Below, piece after piece: positions 35,701 through 45,881 of a DNA stretch of 64,000 bases. Origin of the DNA: Branchiostoma floridae (Eukaryota; Chordata; Leptocardii; Amphioxiformes; Branchiostomatidae); assembly GCF_000003815.2 (NCBI RefSeq), contig NC_049991.1, positions 14,616,154 to 14,680,153 on the forward strand. Reading direction: 5' to 3'. The notes under the pieces were generated by a model. It searched no databases and was not told where the DNA came from. It was given only the letters and a program-made list of their open reading frames with translations. Within the stretch, counting starts at the first letter, position 1. Every line of letters starts with the position of its first letter. Made by a program: the position numbers and the translations under genes.

Positions 35701-36622
35701 GGCAAGACAAAGGCTAGAAAAAGAAAACCTGCACTAATAGTGATTTTTTTTAGATCATTCCTCCTTCACATGCATATTGCTTTGAGATAACAGGAGTGCG
35801 TGGGAAGGATAGGAAGAGGTGACACTTCTTGTGTCACTGACGAAAGGCGGTAGATTCTACCTGAAACATCTGACCATTTCCAAAATCATATCCAGTTGCT
35901 TCAGTAACTGTTTTTTGGCGATAGGAAGGTGTGTAGGAAGAGTAGACTCTAAAACCACCATTTTCCCACAAAAATTAAGCTGCATGGAAGAAAATAATCT
36001 ATTAAAAAATTTTTATGTACAAAGGGAACATTGTGGCCTGCTAGGGGTTTGAACCCCAAACCTTTAGAATTAGATTCTAAGTCAACAACCCTAACCAGGA
36101 GACAGAGTTCTAGCTAGTGCATTTTTAGCGCAATGGGCCACTATGCTATACATCTTTAATTTGTGACCACCATGTTAAAATGAGGACCAGTACACTTATT
36201 TTGAACATTTATGCAATGTCAATCAAATGCCACTCCAAACTGACCAAAAACTCCTTCAAATTACATGTGATGTTAAAAGATTTAAGTCACCTTACGGGTA
36301 ACCTTACAATGCCAGCTATTAACTCTGACTACATTTTCAAAATCTCCTGCGGAAGAGCCAAGATCCCCCTTCCACACCAACCACCAGATTGGTCGCTGGT
36401 TGCTTTGCCCTTACCATTACGCTAAAATAAAATCCTGGCTAGAGCCCCGCAAGACCACCTCGTTAAAACCAAGTCTGAATGTACTTACAGATCATTACAT
36501 ATACAGATGATGGGCCTGAGGAGAACCCCACCCTCCCGCCTCCTCCTCTTCCTGCCCTGGGGACCAGCCTCCCCTGATTGGTCCTTCCTTTTGATGACAT
36601 CCAGCAGAACATTGATGGCAGC
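23746..36622 (-). CDS. CHTF18: CHTF18, Ctf18-RFC clamp-loader large subunit, 3' 13 exons (5' part not found)
   Basis: Exons in transcript order: 36489-36622, 32656-32749, 30173-30271, 28637-28764, 27897-28048, 27171-27394, 26610-26759, 25873-26003, 25546-25630, 25207-25259, 24790-24916, 24348-24405, 23746-23876. They join without phase breaks to 1566 nt (521 aa plus stop). The first exon starts just after the expected Walker B, reading AAINVLLDVIKRK, then the sensor-1 stretch RPIICICND. Later signatures are LCEKTEKDIRSCVNTLQ, QQKGLFTVWQQIFQVPR, WLGFYDLVNNI, LSYPSSQYE, MIAYNLTYQQERTQEGQY, IEVEKMRRSEA, VDFFGRV and the C-terminus FYKFNEGFSNAIRKNIPIQDLL. The last block is the conserved tail through which CTF18 binds DCC1-CTF8. 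The complex loads PCNA, supports sister-chromatid cohesion and engages DNA polymerase epsilon. Human CHTF18 is about 975 aa, so roughly 450 N-terminal residues, including Walker A, are missing here; they should lie upstream of 36.6 kb. Confidence 0.9.
23945..24090. repeat. dispersed ACTCAAGCAACTGGA element with hammerhead-like core
   Basis: The arms TTACTCAAGCAACTGGA (about 23968-23984) and TCCAGTTGCTTGAGTA (24049-24064) enclose CTAACGA (23994-24000), the hairpin AGACAAC/GTTGTCT and GAAAC (24021-24025). It lies in the last CHTF18 intron. Confidence 0.65.
26226..26480 (+). mobile_element. tRNA-derived SINE
   Basis: An A-box-like TCCAGTGATTAGC at about 26241 and a B-box-like GAGTTTGAATCC at 26281-26292, spaced as in a tRNA promoter. 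A non-tRNA body with GGCGCCTTTCTTATCTGTCA follows. It lies in the CHTF18 intron between the exons at 26610 and 25873-26003. Confidence 0.6.
30331..30830. repeat. three tandem copies of a 160-175 bp unit
   Basis: Units start with CTTGGTGGAAGATATTCCAG at 30331, 30496 and 30656. Each ends with GTCACCT(A/G)CACAGGAAAAG and TTTTACCTGC. The copies are highly similar, with small indels. They lie in the CHTF18 intron just upstream of the exon at 30173-30271. Confidence 0.85.
33389..33546. repeat. (CTCA)n microsatellite passing into (CCCA)n
   Basis: An almost pure ACTC tetranucleotide tract of about 110 bp, followed by CCCACCCA units. It creates open frames in several frames (Thr-His-Ser-Leu repeats) that are not genes. 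Confidence 0.95.
35822..35923. repeat. dispersed element half-copy with hammerhead-like core
   Basis: Contains CTGACGA (35837-35843), a GGTAG/CTACC hairpin, GAAAC (35863-35867), then TTTCCAAAATCATATCCAG and TTGCTTCAGTAAC as in the other family copies. The left arm is missing. Confidence 0.6.
36015..36120 (-). mobile_element. tRNA-like / SINE fragment
   Basis: On the minus strand, GGTTAGGGTTGTTGACTTAG is followed by GGTTTGGGGTTCAAACCCC, a B-box-like end. A related stretch lies at 53.53-53.58 kb on the plus strand. It is too degenerate to fold as a functional tRNA. Confidence 0.4.
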
Positions 36623-37916
36623 CTGGAAGAGAGAGGAAACAAATGTCAAGAGTGTAGAAAGTTGAATTATTGTTCCGCCAGTTCATTCTTGTGACGCTGA
36701 AGAGGAACAGTGACGGATGTCACTCGAAATGTCCGGAAGTAAATCTCCCGTTTGTTTTCTTATCCAGTTGTAGTAGAGACTGAAAATTGTATTTGAAACA
36801 AGAGTTTAGAACTTCATCTCCTGTTTAAAACAACTTGATGGCGAGGTCTCATTTGCAGGAAGGCCATCATACGATTTTGATGCAATAAAATTTTCATGCA
36901 GGCTGTGAAAGAGCCGACCATGGATCTAAGCCAGCCTTTTCTGTAAAACAGCTGAAAAATGCATGACACATGCATAGTTATCCAAAGAATGCGAGGTGCC
37001 CTCAGTCTGCAATCATACAACACATTTGTATGATGACTGTATGAAGTATACATTGTACGTGACTGGGTCCTAACGTACCAACAGTAACGTTACATGTAAC
37101 GATAATTGCTAAATGTGTAAATGTAATGTGATTCTAAAACATGGTTGGTCAACTTGCAGGGAAAACAGGTTGTGCTACCAAGAGACTTCCCAGAAAAATG
37201 GAGATGCCACTTGCAACATGTTTAAGATCAACAGGTTTGCAGTCAATTCCACTTCAAACAAACTAAGGTTAACTGATAACAATAAGTTTACGCAAAAAGA
37301 CAGGACTATTCACAGTCGATCAAGAAATTGAGCCACACAGGTGGCAGTGGATAGCCAACAAGAGATGCGCTAAGATGAACACAACATGGAAAGAGACCAA
37401 GAGCGACACAACATGGAGAAGGAAGTAAAAGAAAAGAGGACTCCTCTTAGACGAGGCCCCTAGAACAGCAGTAGACAGGCCACGATGGAGGGACTTCCTG
37501 AAGCTTTAAGTGCCACCTGGTTTAAAGCAGTGTTTTGTGAATGGCAACTGTAAAACAGTGCCAGAGCCCTCGACAAAATGAGGTTGGCGCTTCAAAAAAA
37601 AGAAGAACAGAACAGAATTTACATTCGCTGTGTTTTTCAATTAGAGGAGAACGGCAGTGTAATACGCCTCTCGTCCCCATCCTGAAGGAATAATACAATC
37701 CCTCACACCATGCCCAGTTTAACCCCGTAACTAACACAGATTAATGCAGAAAGGATACCACCTTGTGGCGGAATGTTAAGAGCAAGAAACATAACGATGA
37801 ACAGGTCTATGTTCCTTCACCACGCGGTTCACGACCAATGACATAAATCGCAAATATCAGGACTGGCAACATGGCTAAGGAATCAGGAAAACATGTTTGT
37901 GTAGGTTGTTGATAGG

Positions 37917-38360
37917 GCAGGCACTGCAACATTTAAAAAGCATTTCAACCTATCCATATCCTCCCTGGACGCTTTCGAAACCCAGTGCCTCAGAAGGATA
38001 GAAGGCATACGTTGGAATGACTCCAACGAATATATCCGCCTTACAACAAAACAGGTGCCACTCAGTGCCAGAATCGCCGAACAACGGCTGACTTTCTTAG
38101 GACATGTGGCCCGAGCAACCCCCACACAAGAGGTTATCAAACTGACAACATCTGATCCTGATCCATCATGGAAACGTCCTAGAGGCCGCCCAAGAGGGAG
38201 ATGGGAAGATCAGGTCTTCAACACGCTCCAGGAGCTGGGGGTCCCCAGATCCGACTGGACTGTCCACGCCCAGTGCAGAACAACGTGGTGAGAACTGTCT
38301 GAACTGTCTGTAGCCGCCACGCATCAACACATGATGCATGCGAACGATTGATTGATTGAT
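37917..38360 (+). mobile_element. LINE ORF2 C-terminal fragment with 3' microsatellite tail
   Basis: The plus frame from about 37970 reads DAFETQCLRRIEGIRW, then LTFLGHVARA and RPRGRPRGRWEDQVFNTLQELG, ending at a stop near 38291. This is the usual C-terminus of a CR1/L2- or Jockey-like reverse-transcriptase ORF. It is followed by GATTGATTGATTGAT at about 38346, a typical short-repeat LINE tail. The 5' end is truncated. Confidence 0.8.
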
Positions 38361-38381
38361 CTCCTCCCTGCTGCCTCACCC

Positions 38382-38513
38382 CGTAACTGATAGAAACTTG
38401 GTGCCAAAAGGACACCTCAGTTGGGCGTAACTGATAGAAACTTGGTGCCAAAAGGACACCTCAGTTGGGCGTAACTGATAGAAACTTGGTGCCAAAAGGA
38501 CACCTCAGTTGGG
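38382..38513. repeat. 44-bp tandem repeat, three identical copies
   Basis: The unit starts CGTAACTGATAGAAACTTGG and ends CACCTCAGTTGGG. Starts are at 38382, 38426 and 38470. The copies look identical, which implies recent expansion. It lies about 20 bp downstream of the LINE tail. Confidence 0.95.
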
Positions 38514-39536
38514 GGGACTAAAACCAATCTCACTCACCCAGCTGTACCAGGACCAATCTGGTACATGAGGGTAACGGTCTGTAAAGTACTTTTAGCTAAG
38601 AACATAAAAAATATTTTCTGTAATCGATTTTCACCATATAACTGTTACATAGTGTTTCACATCTTAACTTATTCCTTTGCTCATATATTGATGATAAGGG
38701 TGGTGCCTTGAGTTAACTGAAGCATGAGGATTACTTCAACATAAACTCAATAAATAATGGCACAATAATATAACATAAAGTAGTGTTACTACAGTAATCA
38801 CTAAACAGACAATGTAGGAGACTAACCCTAGCCTGACAGCGAGCAACAGACAATAAACCGGATAGTAAGTGTGAGTGTGAATGATAGCAGTAATAAATCA
38901 TGCAAACTCATGATCAGGATAACGCAAAACAGTCACAACTCAAAACCATGAAGGTCATTCACCGGTCTTTGCGGGTCAGAGGTCAGATGGGCGCTGACTG
39001 CAGAGCTTGTTTGAAGGCTCCACCATAAAAAACAATATGAATTATTGAGTTGTAGGCCCCAATGCCACCTGCTACGGGACTGAGTGAGTGAGTGAGTAAG
39101 GCAGCCTGGCAACTGTGTCCCCGTACATTAAGTCTCCACGAATGCCATTCCATATTCTTCACGCTATAATTGCAGTCACCCTCATATACATGGCAAGAAA
39201 TTGGACATTGTGAAACATGGGGCATTTCCAAACCTAACAGAAGACCTAACGTAGAATGATATTGCACCCAAGGGAATTCACCGATTTTTGCAACACAATC
39301 CACCTTACATGCCAATCAGGTACTTGAATTTCATGTTGTCTGGGCTGGGACAGTATACACATTTTCCATCAACCCTTCGTCCAAAACCTTCCACAGCCTA
39401 ACAAGGGACACACGCCATCCTGACACAAGAGGGATACCGAGTCTCAAGCAAACCTTACATAACGGCATTAGCACGGGTGGTCCTTCTTAACAAGACACAA
39501 GACACACGCAACCAAGTTATTCCACCTTACGTTACG

Positions 39537-40060
39537 AGCTGCGATTTTTTCGTCAACCCTTACGTTACGGAAGCCTGTCCGCTATCTCGGGCTGCGATTT
39601 TTTCGTCAACCCTTACGTTACGGAAGCCTGTCCGCTATATCTAGCTGTCCGCTATATCTAGCTACAAAGCCGAAACATTTTTTCGAAATGTTTTAGATTA
39701 TGCTATATGTAATATTTTTACGAGAACTTTGCTTAACAGAAGCTATCTCGGGCTGCGATTTTTTCGTCAACCCTTACGTTACGGAAGCCTGTCCGCTATA
39801 TCTAGCTGCGGTTTTTTGGTCAACCCTTACGTTACGGAAGCCTGTCCGCTATCTCGAGCTGCGATTTTTTAGTCAACCCTTACGTTACGGAAGCCTGTCC
39901 GCTATCTCGAGCTGCGATGTTTTCGTCAACCCTTACGTTACGGAAGCCTGTCCGCTATCTCGAGCTGCGATTTTTTAGTCAACCCTTACGTTACGGAAAC
40001 CAGTTCAAGCCAGTTGCGTGTCCGCTATCTCGAGCTGCGATCTTTTCGTCAAACGTTACG
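39537..40060. repeat. 53-bp minisatellite, left array
   Basis: Period of 53 bp (for example GTCAACCC at 39552 and 39605). The unit holds AACCCTTACGTTACGGAAGC, CTGTCCGCTATCTCGAGCTG and CGATTTTTTAGTC. About eight units, interrupted at 39645-39740 by the end of segment C. The 92- and 82-codon open frames here are products of the repeat. Confidence 0.9.
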
Positions 40061-41238
40061 GAAGTGGTCATTTATGTCCAGGTCCTGTGTGGCCCCGTTG
40101 ACGGTCAATTATACGCAAAATCCAAACACTCAGGGCCCCAACGAATATCGAAACAGTCTATATAAAGACACGAAAATATGAAAAAATGGAGCGTTTAATA
40201 CCAGTCCTATGATGAGGGTCTGCATGGGGGGTCCTGACAACGCTTTACGCTAAATTCGGGACGGTCGACAACGCTTTACGTTAAATTCACGAAGGTAGGC
40301 AACGTTTTACGCTAAATTACGTGAAATAAAATAGCTTACCCTACGAATTACGGGGATTAAAAAGGCCTGCCTACGCCTTACGGAAAAGAGCATGCAGACC
40401 CTCTATGATCTTTTAAACCGAACGTTTTTAGGTAGTCCAGACACAGCCCGGTGTGATTCTTTTAGTTCATGTTTACCAGAATCGTTGGAGAATGCCCCAC
40501 TGAATGACCAGCAACATGCACGCCTGGCTTGGCACGTGTTGAGTGTGCTTCCAAGTGTAAACTCGAAGGTCATACTACACATTTTACCAGAGAAACATTT
40601 TTTCGAAATGTTTTAGATTATGCTATATGTAATATTTTTACGAGAACTTTGCTTAACAGAAGCTATCTCGGGCTGCGATTTTTTCGTCAACCCTTACGTT
40701 ACGGAAGCCTGTCCGCTATATCTAGCTGCGGTTTTTTGGTCAACCCTTACGTTACGGAAGCCTGTCCGCTATCTCGAGCTGCGATTTTTTAGTCAACCCT
40801 TACGTTACGGAAGCCTGTCCGCTATCTCGAGCTGCGATGTTTTCGTCAACCCTTACGTTACGGAAGCCTGTCCGCTATCTCGAGCTGCGATTTTTTAGTC
40901 AACCCTTACGTTACGGAAACCAGTTCAAGCCAGTTGCGTGTCCGCTATCTCGAGCTGCGATCTTTTCGTCAAACGTTACGGAAGTGGTCATTTATGTCCA
41001 GGTCCTGTGTGGCCCCGTTGACGGTCAATTATACGCAAAATCCAAACACTCAGGGCCCCAACGAATATCGAAACAGTCTATATAAAGACACGAAAATATG
41101 AAAAAATGGAGCGTTTAATACCAGTCCTATGATGAGGGTCTGCATGGGGGGTCCTGACAACGCTTTACGCTAAATTCGGGACGGTCGACAACGCTTTACG
41201 TTAAATTCACGAAGGTAGGCAACGTTTTACGCTAAATT
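39671..41238 (+). repeat. direct duplication, 648 bp, offset 920 bp
   Basis: 39671-40318 and 40591-41238 look identical, including 92- and 82-codon frames that translate the same. The identity points to a very recent duplication or gene conversion, or to an assembly duplication. Confidence 0.85.
40214..40403. mobile_element. 190-bp internally deleted copy of the same transposon
   Basis: Same ends, same TATGAT flanks (40208-40213 and 40404-40409) and the same left and right subterminal repeats as the long copy. About 650 internal bp are missing. The inverted arm near 42.85 kb has a single TATGAT at this point and no element. Confidence 0.8.
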
Positions 41239-42237
41239 CAGACAGGCTGACAACAGCCATGATACATATTTTTTACGAAGTCGATGACCGAAGGTGAATA
41301 GAGTGGCAAAGGAGATCCGGCTAAATTTTGAAATCTTGACCCTCTATAAAACGATATTTTGTGCATTTTGATGGGCAAATTTCTATTAGCAAAACAGATC
41401 TTTGAGGTTGACACACATCCCCAACATATTTTCAGAATTTCGAGTTCCAAAGGCGCGAGGCGGCACAAGGAGGACCATGGAAATTTTGAAATCTTGACCC
41501 TCTAAAATGACATTTCCTGCATTCTGATGGGCAAATTTTGCTGGCAGACTAAGCTAACTTCAATGACATTTCTATTTGCAAAAAAAAGAAGATTTTTGAG
41601 GGTATATACCATATTTTTACCATGTCGATGACCGAAGGTGAAAGGAGTCGCAAGTGAGGTCCGGCGAAATTTTGAAATCTTGATCCTCTGAAACGCAATT
41701 TCCTGTGTTTTGAAGGACTAAATTTCCTGGTAGACTACGTTTCGACTTACGAAATTTGGGAGGCCAGCTACGATTTACGGGTAATTTTTAGGCTTAATTA
41801 CGCTTTACGTGAAATTTTTAGGCTAGATTACGCCTTACGTGAAATACACTGGCTACGCTTTACGGTAAATTTTCCATCCTCACTACGAATTACGTGAAAT
41901 AAAATAGCTTACCCTACGAATTACGGGGATTAAAAAGGCCTGCCTACGCCTTACGGAAAAGAGCATGCAGACCCTCTATGATCTTTTAAACCGAACGTTT
42001 TTAGGTAGTCCAGACACAGCCCGGTGTGATTCTTTTAGTTCATGTTTACCAGAATCGTTGGAGAATGCCCCACTGAATGACCAGCAACATGCACGCCTGG
42101 CTTGGCACGTGTTGAGTGTGCTTCCAAGTGTAAACTCGAAGGTCATACTACACATTTTACCAGAGAAACATTTTTTCGAAATGTTTTAGATTATGCTATA
42201 TGTAATATTTTTACGAGAACTTTGCTTAACAGAAGCT
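40317..42237 (+). repeat. direct duplication of segment C, 348 bp, offset 1573 bp
   Basis: 40317-40664 and 41890-42237 look identical. Both include a 74-codon frame (MQTLYDLLNRTFLG...) of unknown meaning. A third, inverted and partial copy lies at 42.70-42.85 kb. Confidence 0.85.
41134..41976. mobile_element. 843-bp non-coding DNA transposon, long copy
   Basis: Termini GAGGGTCTGCATG and CATGCAGACCCTC (13-bp terminal inverted repeats), flanked by TATGAT on both sides. Subterminal regions carry many variants of CTACGCTTTACGTGAAATT, in the same orientation at both ends. No transposase frame is recognised, so it is probably non-autonomous. Confidence 0.75.
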
Positions 42238-42855
42238 CGGTGACAGCTTGTGTACTGATGACTGCTAAATTCTCCCAACAGCCGGATTTTTCCAGCTGTG
42301 GGCTCGCCGGCCTCACGTTTCTTCCCCCTTTACAGCGTTCTTTAGAAGAAAATTGGACATGTAAGCTCCCAAAGTTCTGCACAACATTTTGAATGTCGGA
42401 ATATTAGTTCTCCTTCTGATGGCCAAAAATCACTACCTAACAATAACAAATGAAGTCGATTTTGGTGGTCATTTTCAAAATCGTCAACCTCACACACGAA
42501 AAAGCACCAAACTGGGTGCAACGCAGACGTGATAACGCCAGAGGGGACGTCACTTTATACAGCTTGGAACGCCGTGGTAGCAAAAGTTCCACTCTTGTTA
42601 AACTAATTTTGATACACGGCATTGAACCGGAAAACATAATCATCATCGTACACTGGGCTCCTTGAAAACTAACTTCAATGAGCGTGATGTGTAGTTTACA
42701 CTTGGAAGCACATTTGCTCAACACGTGCCAAGCCAGGCGTGCATGCTGCTGGTCATTCAGTGGGGCATTCTCCAACGATTCTGGTAAACATGAACTAAAA
42801 GAATCACACCGGGCTGTGTCTCCACCTAAAAACGTTCGGTTTAAAAGATCATAGG

Positions 42856-43345
42856 ACTGGTATTAAACGCTCCATTTTTTTCATATTTTCGTGTCTTTAT
42901 ATAGACTGTTTCGATATTCGTTGGGGCCCTGAGTGTTTGGATTTTGCGTATAATTGACCACTTCCGTCAACGGGCCACACAGGACCTGGACATAATTGAC
43001 CACTTCCGTAACGTTTGACGAAAAGATCGCAGCTCGAGATAGCGGACACTCAACTGGCTTGAACTGGTTTCCGTAACGTAAGGGTTGACTAAAAAATCGC
43101 AGCTCGAGATAGCGGACAGGCTTCCGTAACGTAATGGTTGACTAAAACATCGCAGCTCGAGATAGCGGACAGGCTTCCGTAACGTAAGGGTTGACTAAAA
43201 CATCGCAGCTCGAGATAGCGGACAGGCTTCCATAACGTAAGGGTTGACTAAAACATCGCAGCTCGAGATAGCGGACAGGCTTCCGTAACGTAAGGGTTGA
43301 CCAAAGAAAATCGCAGCTCGAGATAGCGGGCAAGCAACGGGCCAT
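42856..43345. repeat. inverted arm: TATA segment and 53-bp minisatellite
   Basis: The reverse complement of the left arm: GACTGTTTCGATATTCGTTG and GGGCCCTGAGTGTTTGGATT, then about six units reading CGCAGCTCGAGATAGCGGAC. A local difference from the direct arm is a repeated ATAATTGACCACTTCCGT at 42.95-43.02 kb. Confidence 0.85.
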
Positions 43346-43566
43346 GAACGCATAAACGACACCGAGCAACCTGTTAGTCCTCTGTACTGAAATTCCCAAG
43401 GGAGACATGAATGAACCCCTGGTGTAGATTTTACTCGTAGCCACTGAATGCAGACTGTTATGAAAACACAATGATGTATGTAAATCGATAACCTGTTGGT
43501 TTGTAAGCTTATTTGTAAGTTTTTGAAATGCCCCATGTTTCAGAATGTCCAATATTTTGCCACTAC

Positions 43567-44900
43567 TGCACCCTCACCATTGGAAAGAAAATGTGTGTGA
43601 GTGAATGACTTGACGTGAGAAGTAGGTCATCAGCCTAATACAAATATCATCATTCCGTTGTTGCAAACACTAAACATGCTTGGGATTAAAGCCTTATATG
43701 CCCTCATCAACCCAATCACATTATCCTAGGGTTGGCTTCAGTAATCTCATGTTCATCTGACGAGACGCTGGAGGGGGGCACACATCATTATTGCAAAGTT
43801 TCTTGTTACGTTTCTGGGCAAGAAAGTCATACAGGAAAGACAAGCTGTTCTAAGATAACAGCATATCATCAGCGGAATACACTATTATCAGTTGTTGCAT
43901 GCACACATTCAAACATGCTTAGGATTTAAGGCTCATATCCTACAGTCTCATGCCCACATTAGCACAATCTCATAATCCATGAGTTGTGGGTATATGACAT
44001 GAAAAACTGGAAGGCATTAAGGATTGTGGATATCATATCATCATCAGTGAAACTATATTTTGACATCTAATAATACCTTATAGTTATGGAAAGAGAAAGG
44101 ATCTCAGAGTCTGCGATTTCAAAATAACTTTGAAGTAACTTATAATGGCCCCCTTCAGTCAGTTTTGACCATGGTAAAATCCCAATTGATATCATCCCTA
44201 CAACTTTGGCCAATATTATTGGCTAAAGAGTCCTATACAGGAGTGACAGCCACAGCTTTCAAGCAGGGATTTGATCATCAGTACTGTAGCTTTCATATTA
44301 GATGGGTATCTATAACAATAAATTGGGATGTATGAGCATGGGTAATTTCTACAAGTACAGCAAAATCATCATTTCCTGTGCACATCTGGCAACAAAGTTT
44401 ATCAAAGTATTCTTCAGAACAAAATTGGTGTCACGTTATAATCCTCCACCTACTCGCCTTATACAGTCATCTCACATGTAATGCTTTCATCTAATTCCTT
44501 GCGGCACCGACGGAAAACAAGATGTGATGGCAATTTGCAGGGTACTAGAATCCTTTAAGGCCTTTGTAATCTGATTTTCATCTGACAAGGCACCAGAGGG
44601 GGACACATCATTATAAGAAAAGATTTCCGTTAGGTCTACAGGCAACAAAAAATCAAACAGGAAAGACATCTTGCTCTAAGAAAGGCCAAACTCATTGTAC
44701 AAATCCCGACAGGGGCAAACAACGCAAAAAAAGGGTTAATAAGAAGATGGTTGTCTTGGGACCTTCCATTTCATTTATTGTGACCTTTCAAAACATACCA
44801 AAATGGATCATAGCGTGGCCTCTGCTGTGTTTGTCACAATGTTTCAGACAGATGCATGAAGGCTAGCCAATCTGTGGAACAGGCATGCAAGACTTCTATT
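43567..44900. other. non-coding stretch, nothing recognised
   Basis: AT-rich, with no repeats of known type. Two related segments (43.73-43.93 and 44.55-44.68 kb) share TCATCTGACGAGACGCTGGA-like and TCAAACAGGAAAGACA-like wording, suggesting two diverged copies of one old repeat. Confidence 0.3.
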
Positions 44901-45169
44901 AAGCTAAGGGCACAACCCACCGTACGTGCAAATACGTACTGTCTACGTGCCAAAACGTGGGCAATCTTTTGGGATCCATAAGTGGTTAGTACCGCCTCCG
45001 TACGAACTCGTAAGGAATCTTTGTGTGCCGTCGGTCTGCGGATTAGCGCCAGTACGGGCGACGCGCCTGCCCTGTACAGCCTGAACGTTTTCAGAAATAC
45101 GTGGCGGACGTGGCCTCCCAAAAAAACGTACGGACAAATTGCACGTGCGGCGGGTTGTGCCCTTAGCTT
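44901..45169. mobile_element. 269-bp MITE, CpG- and ACGT-rich
   Basis: Terminal inverted repeats AAGCTAAGGGCACAACCC (left) and GGGTTGTGCCCTTAGCTT (right), extended by a CGTACGTGCAA/TTGCACGTGC pairing. The interior is rich in TACGT and CGTACG. The GC content stands out sharply from the flanks. Confidence 0.8.
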
Positions 45170-45881
45170 TATGAAGGAGGCTCTGATGTTAAAACCAGGA
45201 TGTCACATTGTGGAGGCAGTTTAGTCCTGTAATCTCATACATTCAGATAACTGCCTCAAACATGCCAAAACTCATTCACACATCCTGAATAAAACAGGTG
45301 GTGGGAGGAGATAGAGGCCATTTCTTCACGGAGAAAAGTGCTGCCTAATCAGTTTTTCAATTCTCCGTGAGGACAGCTAAGAATACTGCTTCATTAGCGC
45401 ATATGGATGAGAGAAATCACCTCGATAAAAGTAATCTCCCTCTTTTTATAAGTACGGGGATATGTAAAGCATTCATGCAAAGGTTTGGTGGGGAATAACC
45501 TCCGTACAACTTGAGGTAGTTATCTTTTGATGCGTTCTAAAAATAAGACATACATGCAGGAGTTTGGCCCATCTGTTGAAAGTAGAGAGATGTTTATCTT
45601 GTTGAATCCGTGCCAAAATCAATGTGTGTGGTGCCATCAATAAAGATCCTCCCAGGATAGGAAACAGTTCAACGAGCACATCTCGTCTGGTTGTAATTTC
45701 AATGTTACAACACTTAACCTTGTGCACACCATAAGTCACATCTGGAACCAAGGCAATATGTGTGGCCTGTGCAATATGTTGGATTTATGCCAATTGTGGA
45801 CTTGCAGACGTTCAATCGGGCTTTTAGCTAGGTTTTTATCTCAGGCGGTCCAAATTTCTTGGTGAGTCACAGCAAGTGATG

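Larger units (their letters stand above)
32750..36488 (-). other. CHTF18 intron of 3.7 kb with repeats
   Basis: Contains the tetranucleotide array at 33.39-33.55 kb, a repeat with GGGTACCAGACC/GGTACCGGTACC inverted ends (about 34.46-34.93 kb), a dispersed hammerhead-like element at 35.82-35.92 kb and a reversed tRNA-like stretch at about 36.02-36.12 kb. No additional exon is recognised. Confidence 0.6.
39190..43566. mobile_element. large palindromic / fold-back repeat complex
   Basis: Structure: arrays of a 53-bp unit, a TATA-containing segment, a non-repetitive segment C, a centre (about 42.24-42.66 kb), then the same parts in inverted order (C' about 42.70-42.85, TATA segment 42.86-42.99, array 43.00-43.34 kb). 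The left arm is partly duplicated in direct orientation (39671-40318 equals 40591-41238; 40317-40664 equals 41890-42237). An outer pair, ATTGGACATTGTGAAACATG at about 39193 and its inverted match at about 43526-43555, may mark the limits. No transposase is recognised. The plan resembles Foldback or Galileo-type elements, whose inverted repeats contain tandem arrays. Confidence 0.7.

Noticed and set aside
36044..36057. Possible tRNA gene (GGGGTTCAAACCCC on the minus strand)
   Set aside because: Only a B-box-like T-arm is seen; no acceptor stem or anticodon arm can be folded, so a SINE fragment is more likely.
39700..41085. Repeated frames of 92 and 82 codons as possible genes
   Set aside because: They are readings of the 53-bp minisatellite; the repeat explains their openness and identity.
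39537..43345. CRISPR-like array from the regular 53-bp repeats
   Set aside because: The units are contiguous without unique spacers, and the locus is in an animal genome.
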